Assembly: GCA_045617505.1 (NCBI GenBank)
Contig: JAZLIS010000057.1
Location: 1 to 27,812, forward strand
Length of the DNA: 27,812 nt
Origin: Cacconaster sp045617505
GTDB taxonomy: Bacteria; Bacteroidota; Bacteroidia; Bacteroidales; UBA932
Direction of reading: 5' to 3'
Below are positions 15,571 to 22,698 of the stretch, piece by piece; the first letter of the stretch is position 1; each line of letters begins with the position of its first letter. Made by a program: the position numbers and the translations under genes. The notes beneath the pieces are model-generated. The model saw only the letters and a list, made by a program, of their open reading frames with translations. It did no database searches and was not told the origin of the DNA.

Positions 15571-16137
15571 TCAGAATATATAGACTATTGAAATCTGGGT
15601 ATCCGCCGACGGCAACACGAAGAATCTGTTCCCCGAATCCGTTATGATACCGCATCGCGGACAGGCATAAACCGTATATTTCGAGCTGCCGCACCACCCT
15701 CCAAGGCCGAAGTCAAGATTCCAGTGACGGGAAAGCATAAGTGAATATCCAAAGGAGAGCCCTCCTCCAAAAGCCAACCCCTCTTCCGTCCTCATCCTGC
15801 CGAAGAGCCCTCCACGATTATACTCCTCACAACGTGCATTCACTCCGAGCCACCACCCGGAGAAGACATTCCACGGCCACCAGCGCGCACCGGCGGCCCC
15901 ACCTCTGACACAGTCCTGAAAAGGATTCCCCTTTTCGACCGAGCCGAATCTCCAATTGTTGTACTGCCCCTCCGCCTCAAGGCTCACGTGGCGTCCCACT
16001 GCAACGGAAACTTCCGCATTTATTGTCGCAAGGTCCGCCCAGTCAAGCAGATTCGTTGCGACCGACACCCTCTGGGCAAAAACTCCTGCGCTGCACAGCA
16101 GCAGCAATGCTGTTACGACGAGTTGATTTCGAATCAT
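15571..16137 (-). CDS. DUF3575 outer-membrane barrel protein, first gene of the fimbrial operon
   Basis: This 188-residue protein has a Sec signal peptide ending VFA before QRVSV (cleavage after about residue 21) and no lipobox. VATNLLDWADLATINAEVSV, then GQYNNWRF, then GWWLGVNARCEEYN matches the DUF3575 family (N-terminal KTNLL..., central G.YN.W.F). The C-terminus VLPSADTQISIVYIF ends in Phe, as outer-membrane barrel proteins do. Four Cys lie in the second half, including a C-P-R-C pair (about residues 163-166), which is uncommon in such barrels. DUF3575 proteins recur at the head of Bacteroidales fimbrial clusters. Their role is not established, and an outer-membrane base or export aid is my inference. 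Confidence 0.82.
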   Translation of the reverse strand: MIRNQLVVTALLLLCSAGVFAQRVSVATNLLDWADLATINAEVSVAVGRHVSLEAEGQYNNWRFGSVEKGNPFQDCVRGGAAGARWWPWNVFSGWWLGVNARCEEYNRGGLFGRMRTEEGLAFGGGLSFGYSLMLSRHWNLDFGLGGWCGSSKYTVYACPRCGIITDSGNRFFVLPSADTQISIVYIF

Positions 16138-16154
16138 CTTAAATAATTTTGTCG

Positions 16155-16183
16155 CAAATATAAATCTTTTTAATTACAAACAA
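16155..16183 (-). promoter_or_regulatory. Promoter of the fimbrial operon
   Basis: On the minus strand TTTTTG (TTG at 16181-16183) is followed by an 18-nt spacer and TATATTTG (16155-16162), matching the Bacteroidetes -33/-7 pattern. The ATG of the DUF3575 gene lies 17 nt further on. I see no inverted repeats around it that would suggest an invertible promoter. Confidence 0.7.
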
Positions 16184-16233
16184 AAATATTTACACTTTTT
16201 GCTAAAATTTTTTACGAACCGGCAAAATAAAAA

Positions 16234-16259
16234 CGTCCCGCAGAAAAAACTGCGAGACG
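16234..16259 (-). terminator. Rho-independent terminator after the LolC/LolE-type gene
   Basis: CGTCCCGCAG (16234-16243) pairs with CTGCGAGACG (16250-16259) with one mismatch around a six-A loop. On the minus strand the hairpin is followed by TTTTTATTTTG. It lies 34 nt beyond the stop of the permease gene and isolates it from the fimbrial operon downstream. Confidence 0.85.
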
Positions 16260-16293
16260 CTCAAAAAGCTTCTATGTCTGTACTTCTAAAAAA

Positions 16294-17514
16294 TCAGGAG
16301 GCGGCGAATCTTCTGGAAAGAAGCGACGCAAGATAACCAATGACACCTACAAGGAGCACGGTAAGAACTATGTCAGTCCATTTTATGACCACGGGATAGG
16401 CTGTCACTATGAAATTGCCCGGCATCTTCACAAAGCCGAATTTCTGCTGAAGCAGACATACGGCAAGCCCGGCAATCACACCCGCCACGATACCGGTCAG
16501 GCTTATGAACCAACCTTCGTGCACGAAAATCCTTCTGACAGTGCGCCCGTCCGTCCCCATTGCACGGAGGACCTCAACGTCATCCCTCTTCTCGATAATC
16601 AGCAGGGAAAGGGAGCAGAAGATATTGAAGGAGACTATTATGATGACGAAGAGAAGAATCAGGTAGATGGCGATTTTCTCATAGAGCAGGAGTTTGTAGA
16701 GCATCGGATTCTGCTGTCTCCTGTCCCTCACTTCGAATTCCTCCCCTATGCTCTCTTTTACGAACTTGCAGAAATCCGGTGCAGCCACCCCTTTTGAAGA
16801 GAGCGCGTCCCGGTCAAGAAACAGTTCCACGGACGTGACCTGGTCCTCTCCATAGTCTATCAGTTGCCTCAGGGAAGCTGCCGGCATAAAGATATATTTG
16901 TTGTCAAACTCGTAATCGATGGAAAGGATTCCTTCCGGGAACAGATTCACCCGGTGCAGCCCCGACATAGGGTTCAGCAGGTCTATTTCCTCTGTACGGG
17001 ACGGGAAATATACCTCCAGCGGCGTGAGGAAAGCCGTCCTCAACCCCAGAGAGGAAGCAACTCCCCGGCCGACGACCACCTGCCCTACTTCTCCGAAATG
17101 AAGGGAGAACTCCCCTTCGACGATATAATCCTTCAGGCCCGTCACCCTCTCGAATGTCGAATCAATTCCACGTGCCACCGCAATCCTGTGATTTTCACCG
17201 TATTTGAGAAAAACGTTCTCCTGCACGAGCCCACAGAACGCCCTGACTCTGCTATCCTTGGCAAGGTTGCGGAAACTCTCCCCCTCTATGGAGAAACTCT
17301 TTCCGGAAGATGGAGTAATCTGCAGATCGGCTGTATGGGTGTCGTTCAGTCGGATGACAATGTCGTCGAACCCGTTATAGACGGAGAGGATTATCACCAG
17401 CGCCGCACACCCGATGGCGATTCCAGCCGCCGATATCCCGGAAATGATGTTTATCACCCCCGTCGATTTCTTGGCGAAGAGATACCGCAGCGCTATGAAG
17501 TCGGTAATCCTCAC
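16294..17514 (-). CDS. LolC/LolE-type lipoprotein-releasing ABC transporter permease
   Basis: This 406-residue protein starts with MRITDFIALRYLFAKKS, the family's usual opening. The start codon is GTG at 17514, 6 nt after the rbfA stop. It has four membrane segments at about residues 22-46, 281-306, 333-355 and 379-400, with a large periplasmic domain between the first two. The segment KRDDVEVLRAMGTDGRTVRRIF matches the FtsX/LolE coupling region that contacts the ATPase. The complex extracts outer-membrane lipoproteins from the inner membrane and hands them to the periplasmic carrier. Bacteroidetes often have a single LolC/E protein, so it may act as a homodimer. This fits a genome with so many lipoproteins. 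The gene closes the tyrS-rbfA unit and is followed by a strong terminator. The ATPase gene is not in the window. Confidence 0.88.
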   Translation of the reverse strand: MRITDFIALRYLFAKKSTGVINIISGISAAGIAIGCAALVIILSVYNGFDDIVIRLNDTHTADLQITPSSGKSFSIEGESFRNLAKDSRVRAFCGLVQENVFLKYGENHRIAVARGIDSTFERVTGLKDYIVEGEFSLHFGEVGQVVVGRGVASSLGLRTAFLTPLEVYFPSRTEEIDLLNPMSGLHRVNLFPEGILSIDYEFDNKYIFMPAASLRQLIDYGEDQVTSVELFLDRDALSSKGVAAPDFCKFVKESIGEEFEVRDRRQQNPMLYKLLLYEKIAIYLILLFVIIIVSFNIFCSLSLLIIEKRDDVEVLRAMGTDGRTVRRIFVHEGWFISLTGIVAGVIAGLAVCLLQQKFGFVKMPGNFIVTAYPVVIKWTDIVLTVLLVGVIGYLASLLSRRFAAS

Positions 17515-17520
17515 GGCTTC

Positions 17521-17865
17521 CTACTTCTTCAGCAACTCGTCGATGTGCTCCACGTAGTCAAGACTGTCATCGAGAAAGAAGGACAATTCGGGGACAATCC
17601 GCAGCTGTTTGGCCACCCTGCGGCCCAGTTCCCCCCGGATACGCGGAGTCTCCTCCCCGATTTTATTCAGAACGGCGTGAGCCTTTGAGGATGGGAAGAT
17701 ACTGACATATACCCTCGCGCCCGACAGATCGGGACTCATCTTCACTCCGCTGACTGAGACCAGCGCACCGTCGTATGCCGCCATTCCCCTGCCACGGATA
17801 ATCTCCGCAAGGTCTTTCTGAATCTGTCGCGCAACTTTCAGCTGCCTGGTGTTTTCCTGTTCCAT
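17521..17865 (-). CDS. rbfA: Ribosome-binding factor A
   Basis: This 114-residue protein starts at the ATG at 17865. A TTG three bases upstream is possible but less likely. The ATG overlaps the tyrS stop by one base (TGATG), so translation is probably coupled. The KH-like fold is recognisable from RQLKVARQIQKDLAEII, VSVSGVKMSPDLSGARVYVS, RGELGRRVAKQLRIVPEL and FFLDDSLDYVEHIDELL, in the order expected. RbfA assists late maturation of the 30S subunit and 16S rRNA 5'-end processing, and also acts in cold adaptation. Length and order are normal for the family. Confidence 0.93.
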   Translation of the reverse strand: MEQENTRQLKVARQIQKDLAEIIRGRGMAAYDGALVSVSGVKMSPDLSGARVYVSIFPSSKAHAVLNKIGEETPRIRGELGRRVAKQLRIVPELSFFLDDSLDYVEHIDELLKK

Positions 17866-19154
17866 CAATTGAATTTCAGAATGAAATAATTTTTCTTACC
17901 CTTCTGGATAAGGATATATTTGCCGTCAAGCAGATGTTCCGTACTCAACTTCAAGGCAATGTCCGTCACTTTCTCCTTGTTGACGCTCAATCCTCCCGCC
18001 TGAATCATCTTGCGGCACTCGCCCTTGCTGGGGAATACCTCGCTTTTGACAGCCAGCATCTCGATAATGTCACAGGGCAGGTCGTCCTTTGAAACGTTCC
18101 ACTGGGGGACTCCGTCGAAGACATCGAGGAAAGTTTTCTCATCCAGCGCCTTCAGAGCCTCGGAAGTTCCTTTTCCGAAGAGCATCTGGGAAGCGGAAAC
18201 TGCATTTTCATACTCCTTCTCACCGTGGACCATCACCGTGATTTCCTTTGCAAGAAGTTTCTGGAGAGACCTCTGCTCGGGGCACTGGCGGTGCTCTTCT
18301 ATGGCGGACTCTATTGTCTGCCTGTCAAGCATTGTGAATATCTTGATATATTTCTCGGCATCCGCATCGGATACGTTCAGCCAGAACTGATAGAACTGGT
18401 AGGGTGAAGTTCTCTCCGGGTCAAGCCAGATGTTGCCCTTCTCCGTCTTTCCGAACTTTCCTCCGTCCGCCTTGGTAATCAGGGGGCATGTCAGAGCAAA
18501 GGCCTCTCCGCCCAGACTCCTGCGAATCAGTTCCGTACCTGTGGTGATGTTTCCCCACTGGTCCGCGCCGCCAAGCTGGAGTTTCACCCCCTTGTTCTTA
18601 TAAAGATAGAGGAAATCATATCCCTGAAGAAGCTGGTATGTGAACTCCGTGAAAGACATTCCCTCGGAAGATTCGCGGCTCAGGCGTTTCTTCACGGAAT
18701 CCTTGCTCATCATATAATTCACAGTAATAAGCTTGCCTATGTCACGGGTGAAGTTGATGAAGGTGTAATCCTTCATCCAGTCATAGTTGTTGACCATCTC
18801 CGCCTTGTTCGGGGCGTCGGATTCAAAATCAAGGAATTTGGAAAGCTGCTTCTGGATGCAGGCCACGTTGTGAGCCAGAGTCTTCTCATCAAGCAGATTC
18901 CTCTCCTGCGATTTCATCGAGGGGTCCCCTATCATTCCGGTGGCACCGCCCACAAGAGCGTAAGGCTTGTGTCCGCAGTTCTGGAAATGTTTGAGAATCA
19001 TTATGCTTACAAGATGCCCTATATGCAGTGAGTCGCCTGTAGGGTCGATACCTACGTATGCTCCCGCCTGCCCCTTCATCAGTTCCTCCTCTGTTCCGGG
19101 CATTATGTCGTGGATCATTCCTCTCCACTTGAGTTCTTCAACAAAATTCTTCAT
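17865..19154 (-). CDS. tyrS: Tyrosyl-tRNA synthetase
   Basis: I start it at the ATG at 19154 (MKNFVEELKWRG, 429 residues), 5 nt after the stop of the phosphopantetheinyl transferase. A start at 19178 would overlap that gene and add a poor N-terminus. Class I motifs are present: HIGH at residues 44-47 (DSLHIGHLV) and KFGKT at 233-237, the TyrRS form of KMSKS. The tyrosine-binding QLGGADQWGN is also present. A C-terminal S4-like RNA-binding domain covers about residues 365-429. The enzyme charges tRNA-Tyr in the cytoplasm. It is followed by rbfA with overlapping stop and start. Confidence 0.96.
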   Translation of the reverse strand: MKNFVEELKWRGMIHDIMPGTEEELMKGQAGAYVGIDPTGDSLHIGHLVSIMILKHFQNCGHKPYALVGGATGMIGDPSMKSQERNLLDEKTLAHNVACIQKQLSKFLDFESDAPNKAEMVNNYDWMKDYTFINFTRDIGKLITVNYMMSKDSVKKRLSRESSEGMSFTEFTYQLLQGYDFLYLYKNKGVKLQLGGADQWGNITTGTELIRRSLGGEAFALTCPLITKADGGKFGKTEKGNIWLDPERTSPYQFYQFWLNVSDADAEKYIKIFTMLDRQTIESAIEEHRQCPEQRSLQKLLAKEITVMVHGEKEYENAVSASQMLFGKGTSEALKALDEKTFLDVFDGVPQWNVSKDDLPCDIIEMLAVKSEVFPSKGECRKMIQAGGLSVNKEKVTDIALKLSTEHLLDGKYILIQKGKKNYFILKFN

Positions 19155-19159
19155 TTCTT

Positions 19160-19798
19160 CTATTTGTTTGGTAACCAAACCATCACGTGACCGTCAAACA
19201 CTTCGTATCCGAGTTCCAGTTCTATCTCAGTACCGTCCTTATGAATGAAAACGGCATCCAGGTCTCCGTCTTCGTGAGGGTTGAATTTGTCTATTTCAAT
19301 CTGTTCCGCAAAATCCACTCCGTTGAGGGACATTCTCTTGAATATGGCCTCCTTCGCGCACCAGTAGATTGCAAGTTGGGTATTTTTCTTGCGGTCGTCA
19401 AGGTCGTCGATTTCATCCTCGCTCAGAGCCTTTTTTTCCACCGCTGAGAAATCCCTGTCCAGTTTCTCTATGTCAATGCCGACGTCCTCGTCCTGATGGA
19501 CAATGATTGCTACAAAACGGTCGTCGTGAGCAATGCTGATTTCCATCGCCGTATTGTGCAGGTAGGGTTTGCCGTTGTCGTGATGTCCCAGATAGAGCTT
19601 CTCCGGGAATATGGTGTTCAGAAGGGCTCTGGTAGCCAGTTTTTCACGCCTGCGGGAAGGGCTCTTGATGAAGGTTAGTTCCTCCATCTCATCATCGGGG
19701 ACCGACGTTGAGGCCAGCAGTTCCTCCTCTGTTTCCGTCATCTCCCAGACATAGATTCTTGCTTCGTTTTCCAGTTCTTTTTGCAGATAAAGTGCCAT
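19160..19798 (-). CDS. 4'-phosphopantetheinyl transferase (Sfp type)
   Basis: Starting at the ATG at 19798 the protein has 212 residues. A TTG 30 nt upstream is less likely. The Sfp-type signature is clear: SIAHDDRFVAIIV (about 88-100), VGIDIEKLD with metal ligands Asp109 and Glu111, and WCAKEAIFK at 146-154 with Glu150 and Lys154. Such enzymes move phosphopantetheine from CoA to a Ser of an acyl- or peptidyl-carrier protein. No acyl-carrier protein or synthase gene is next to it, so its partner is probably the fatty-acid carrier or a distant polyketide or peptide system. It precedes tyrS by 5 nt and is likely transcribed with it. Confidence 0.88.
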   Translation of the reverse strand: MALYLQKELENEARIYVWEMTETEEELLASTSVPDDEMEELTFIKSPSRRREKLATRALLNTIFPEKLYLGHHDNGKPYLHNTAMEISIAHDDRFVAIIVHQDEDVGIDIEKLDRDFSAVEKKALSEDEIDDLDDRKKNTQLAIYWCAKEAIFKRMSLNGVDFAEQIEIDKFNPHEDGDLDAVFIHKDGTEIELELGYEVFDGHVMVWLPNK

Positions 19799-19968
19799 AA
19801 ATGTTATAATGCGCCAGCACACCTGCAACCTGAAGCTGCGGGCGCACTGAATGATTTTCGTTTGGGGATATTATTACACACCGACGGGAACGCGTCGCTC
19901 GGGGACGGTTCGTGGGGCATTGTCAGACAACTCGGAGGTTCCATTTGTGCAATAAATCAGTTATATAG
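19799..19968 (-). other. 170-nt leader/spacer between tRNA-Gln and the phosphopantetheinyl transferase, with hairpin potential
   Basis: There is no credible ORF. Two stems are visible. TGCGCC (19810-19815) pairs with GGCGCA (19841-19846), extended by AGC/GCT inside, and sits 11 nt before the start codon. CGACG (19882-19886) pairs with CGTCG (19893-19897). The stretch is richer in G+C than the flanking A/T regions. It could be tRNA trailer, an mRNA leader with folded structure, or a small RNA. I cannot match it to a known RNA family. Confidence 0.35.
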
Positions 19969-20039
19969 TTGAGATAAGAGGATTCGAACCTCTACTGACT
20001 GAACCAAAATCAGTAGTGCTACCATTACACCATATCTCA
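19969..20039 (-). tRNA. tRNA-Gln (anticodon UUG)
   Basis: Read on the minus strand from 20039, the acceptor arm TGAGATA pairs with TATCTCA. The D stem is GTGT/GCAC, the anticodon stem is ACTGA/TCAGT, and the 7-nt loop TTTTGGT gives anticodon UUG. The T stem AGAGG/CCTCT holds the loop TTCGAAT. The discriminator is A and no CCA is encoded. The U1-A72 pair fits tRNA-Gln. It lies between the TIM-barrel lipoprotein and the phosphopantetheinyl transferase and has its own -7 box. Confidence 0.95.
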
Positions 20040-20049
20040 ATCAGAGTTG

Positions 20050-20057
20050 CAAAGGTA
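20050..20057 (-). promoter_or_regulatory. -7 box for tRNA-Gln
   Basis: On the minus strand TACCTTTG matches TAnnTTTG and ends 10 nt before the tRNA 5' end, a sensible distance for a short 5' leader. Immediately upstream is an A/T palindrome (ATAAAAATATTTTTAT, 20057-20072) that overlaps the stop of the previous gene. No -33 TTG is clear. Confidence 0.55.
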
Positions 20058-20071
20058 TAAAAATATTTTTA

Positions 20072-20905
20072 TTATCTGACAGCATCAAGAACACCGCGCA
20101 GATAACCTATGCTTTCGGCTGTACCGGGATGGGGGTTGTCCCCATTCTTCTCGTACTCAAGGGAAATGACTCCCTGATAGTTGATTTCCCTCAAGGCCTT
20201 GACGACAGATACGAAATCAATCACTCCCCGGCCCATCTCCCAGGTCTCTCCCTCAGGGGAGGCGGCAGTTTCATCCTTGATATGAATATCATAAATCCAA
20301 TCCCTGTAGGTTACGATATCCTCGGCGATGTCATATCCCATACGGACGGAGTGCCCCAGGTCCATACAGCACCCTACTCCGAGAGAGGGGTCCTTGACCA
20401 GTTCGACAATCTTGCGGATATCGGGAAAATCGGCTCCGTCGGGACCGTGAGTATGGATAGCCACCTTTATTCCGGTTTGGGCCACCTTCTCAATGACATA
20501 GTCTATCAGGGCATAATCGGGTACGCCGATGAACATCGGAGCCCCATATCTGGCGGCATAGTCGAAAGTACGGTCAACCTCTTCCTTGCTGTGCATATAG
20601 ATAGGGCCGAGAATATATCCTTCTATTCCATATTCGGCGCATTTTGCCTTGAACTGATCCATCTGTTCGACAGTCGCATCAAGGGGCAGCCACCAGTCCT
20701 TAACGGAAAAATATTTGACTTCCAGACTCTTGAGATATTCCAGAGTCTGCTCGATTGAGAATTCGCGGTAGGTGAATCCCGCCACGCCGATCTTGAAATC
20801 CTGGGAACCTCTGGTGGAAGGGACCTCCACAACTGCCTGAGGCTGACCGTTGCAGGCTGTCAGAACGACTGCCGCAACGAAAAGAGCTGATACTATCTTT
20901 TTCAT
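20072..20905 (-). CDS. Sugar phosphate isomerase/epimerase-like TIM-barrel lipoprotein
   Basis: This 277-residue protein has a lipoprotein signal (LTAC, Cys18), followed by a xylose-isomerase-like TIM barrel from about residue 36. Likely metal-site features are IHTHGP (His151, His153), CMDLGH (Asp182, His185), YDIHIKD (His208) and the late ISLEYE (Glu250), in family order. Enzymes of this family isomerise or epimerise sugars or related polyols using a divalent metal. The lipid anchor puts it outside the cytoplasm, so an unphosphorylated sugar or glycan-derived substrate is more likely than a sugar phosphate. The gene starts about 8 nt after aspS and may be cotranscribed with it, although the functions look unrelated. 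The substrate is unknown. Confidence 0.85.
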   Translation of the reverse strand: MKKIVSALFVAAVVLTACNGQPQAVVEVPSTRGSQDFKIGVAGFTYREFSIEQTLEYLKSLEVKYFSVKDWWLPLDATVEQMDQFKAKCAEYGIEGYILGPIYMHSKEEVDRTFDYAARYGAPMFIGVPDYALIDYVIEKVAQTGIKVAIHTHGPDGADFPDIRKIVELVKDPSLGVGCCMDLGHSVRMGYDIAEDIVTYRDWIYDIHIKDETAASPEGETWEMGRGVIDFVSVVKALREINYQGVISLEYEKNGDNPHPGTAESIGYLRGVLDAVR

Positions 20906-20913
20906 AAAAGGGG

Positions 20914-22689
20914 TTATTTTGAATTATGCAGGGGAGCCGTCGATTTCAGATAAAGTTCATCCATCTGGGCATCATCAATCCTTGAAGGAGCGTCGAGCAT
21001 CACGTCGCGGCCCACGTTGTTCTTGGGGAAAGCGATGAAATCACGGATTGTCTCCTGGCCGCCGAACAGGGCGCATACCCTGTCGAAGCCGAATGCAAGA
21101 CCTCCGTGAGGGGGTGCCCCGAACTTGAACGCATTGATTATGAAACCGAACTTGTACTCCGCATCCTCCCGGGAGATTCCAAGTACGTCGAACATTCTCT
21201 GCTGTACGTCAGCCTCGTGGATACGGATGGAGCCGCCTCCGAGCTCGGTGCCGTTGAGAACAAAGTCGTATGCATTTGCGCAGACCTGCTCGAGGTCTTC
21301 CTTCCTGTCCGAATAGAACAATTCGAGATGTTCCGGTTTCGGGGCCGTGAAGGGGTGGTGCATCGCATAGAAACGCTGTGTCTCATCATCCCACTCCAGA
21401 AGAGGAAAATCCACAACCCACAGGGGAGCGAACACCTTGGGGTCGCGCAAACCGAGACGGTTGCCCATTTCGATACGCAATACGCCGAGTTGGGTCTGTG
21501 TCTTTCTCTTCTCTCCGCAGAGGAGCAGAACGAGATCCCCGCTCTTCGCACCGGCTTTTGAAGCCACTGACTGAAGCTGCTCAGGTGTATAGAATTTATC
21601 TATGCTGGACTTGATTCCGTCTGCGTTTACCTTGATATATACAAGACCCTTGGCACCGACCTGAGGTCGTTTCACCCATTCGGTGATTTCATCCAACTGC
21701 TTGCGTGTATATTCAGCTGCACCGGGAACTGCAATGGTTCCGACGTAAGGCACGCTGTCGAACACGGAAAATCCTTTACCCTGAACAATGGAGGTCACCT
21801 CGGATATTTCCATTCCGAATCGGATGTCGGGTTTGTCGCTGCCGTAACGGTCCATCGCCTCGAACCAGCTCATTTTCGGAATTTCAGGGGCAATCTCCAC
21901 TCCGATGACAGACTTGAACAGATGCCTCATCATCCCCTCGAAGAGATTCAGCACGTCCTCCTGTTCCACAAAACTCATCTCACAGTCTATCTGCGTGAAT
22001 TCCGGCTGTCGGTCAGCCCTGAGGTCCTCGTCGCGGAAACAGCGGACAATCTGGAAATATCTGTCATACCCGGCCACCATCAGAAGCTGCTTGAAAGTCT
22101 GGGGGCTCTGCGGCAATGCATAGAACTCTCCGGGATTCATTCTCGAAGGGACCACGAAATCGCGTGCGCCTTCAGGGGTCGATTTGATGAGAAACGGCGT
22201 CTCTATCTCAAGAAAACCCTGTCTGTCAAGATAATTGCGGGTTTCGACCGCCATCTTGTGGCGCAGCATCAAGGCTCTCTTCAGAGGATTGCGGCGCAGG
22301 TCGAGGTAACGGTATTTTGCTCTGAGTTCTTCTCCTCCGTCGGATACGTCTTCAATAGTGAAAGGCGGTGTCTGGGCGGCATTAAGGATTTTCAGCTCTG
22401 TCAGACGGATTTCGATTTCTCCCGTTTCCAGCTTTTCATTCTTGCTCTGACGCTCCTCAACGATACCGGTTGTCTGGATTACATATTCTCTTCCGAGGCC
22501 GGCAGCGGCCTCCACAACGGAAGCCGGGGAGTTTTCATCCACTCTGAGCTGGGTGATGCCGTAACGGTCTCTTATGTCAATGAAACTGATTCCTCCCATT
22601 TTGCGGGCCTTCTGAACCCAACCCGCAAGAGTCACGCTCTGCCCCGCGTGGGAAAGACGCAACTCGCCGCAATTATGAGAACGATACAT
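20914..22689 (-). CDS. aspS: Aspartyl-tRNA synthetase
   Basis: This 591-residue bacterial-type AspRS opens with MYRSHNCGELR. Its N-terminal OB-fold anticodon-binding domain (about 1-105) includes GWVQKARKMGGISFIDIRDRYG. The class II catalytic core has TPEGARDF, FRDEDLRADRQPEFTQID (motif 2, about 218-235) and GLAFGFDRV (motif 3, near the end). The bacterial GAD-type insertion lies between motifs 2 and 3. The enzyme charges tRNA-Asp, and whether it also charges tRNA-Asn cannot be decided from this window. It starts 9 nt after the double-SGNH lipoprotein gene. Length and motifs are normal. Confidence 0.96.
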   Translation of the reverse strand: MYRSHNCGELRLSHAGQSVTLAGWVQKARKMGGISFIDIRDRYGITQLRVDENSPASVVEAAAGLGREYVIQTTGIVEERQSKNEKLETGEIEIRLTELKILNAAQTPPFTIEDVSDGGEELRAKYRYLDLRRNPLKRALMLRHKMAVETRNYLDRQGFLEIETPFLIKSTPEGARDFVVPSRMNPGEFYALPQSPQTFKQLLMVAGYDRYFQIVRCFRDEDLRADRQPEFTQIDCEMSFVEQEDVLNLFEGMMRHLFKSVIGVEIAPEIPKMSWFEAMDRYGSDKPDIRFGMEISEVTSIVQGKGFSVFDSVPYVGTIAVPGAAEYTRKQLDEITEWVKRPQVGAKGLVYIKVNADGIKSSIDKFYTPEQLQSVASKAGAKSGDLVLLLCGEKRKTQTQLGVLRIEMGNRLGLRDPKVFAPLWVVDFPLLEWDDETQRFYAMHHPFTAPKPEHLELFYSDRKEDLEQVCANAYDFVLNGTELGGGSIRIHEADVQQRMFDVLGISREDAEYKFGFIINAFKFGAPPHGGLAFGFDRVCALFGGQETIRDFIAFPKNNVGRDVMLDAPSRIDDAQMDELYLKSTAPLHNSK

Positions 22690-22698
22690 TGTGTTTTA

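Noticed and set aside
16138..16233. Possible invertible promoter for the fimbrial operon
   Set aside because: I looked for inverted repeats around the promoter and found none; no recombinase gene is in the window.
16864..17688. A 274-codon plus-strand frame across the permease and rbfA genes
   Set aside because: It spans two clear genes on the other strand and has no domain or start signal.
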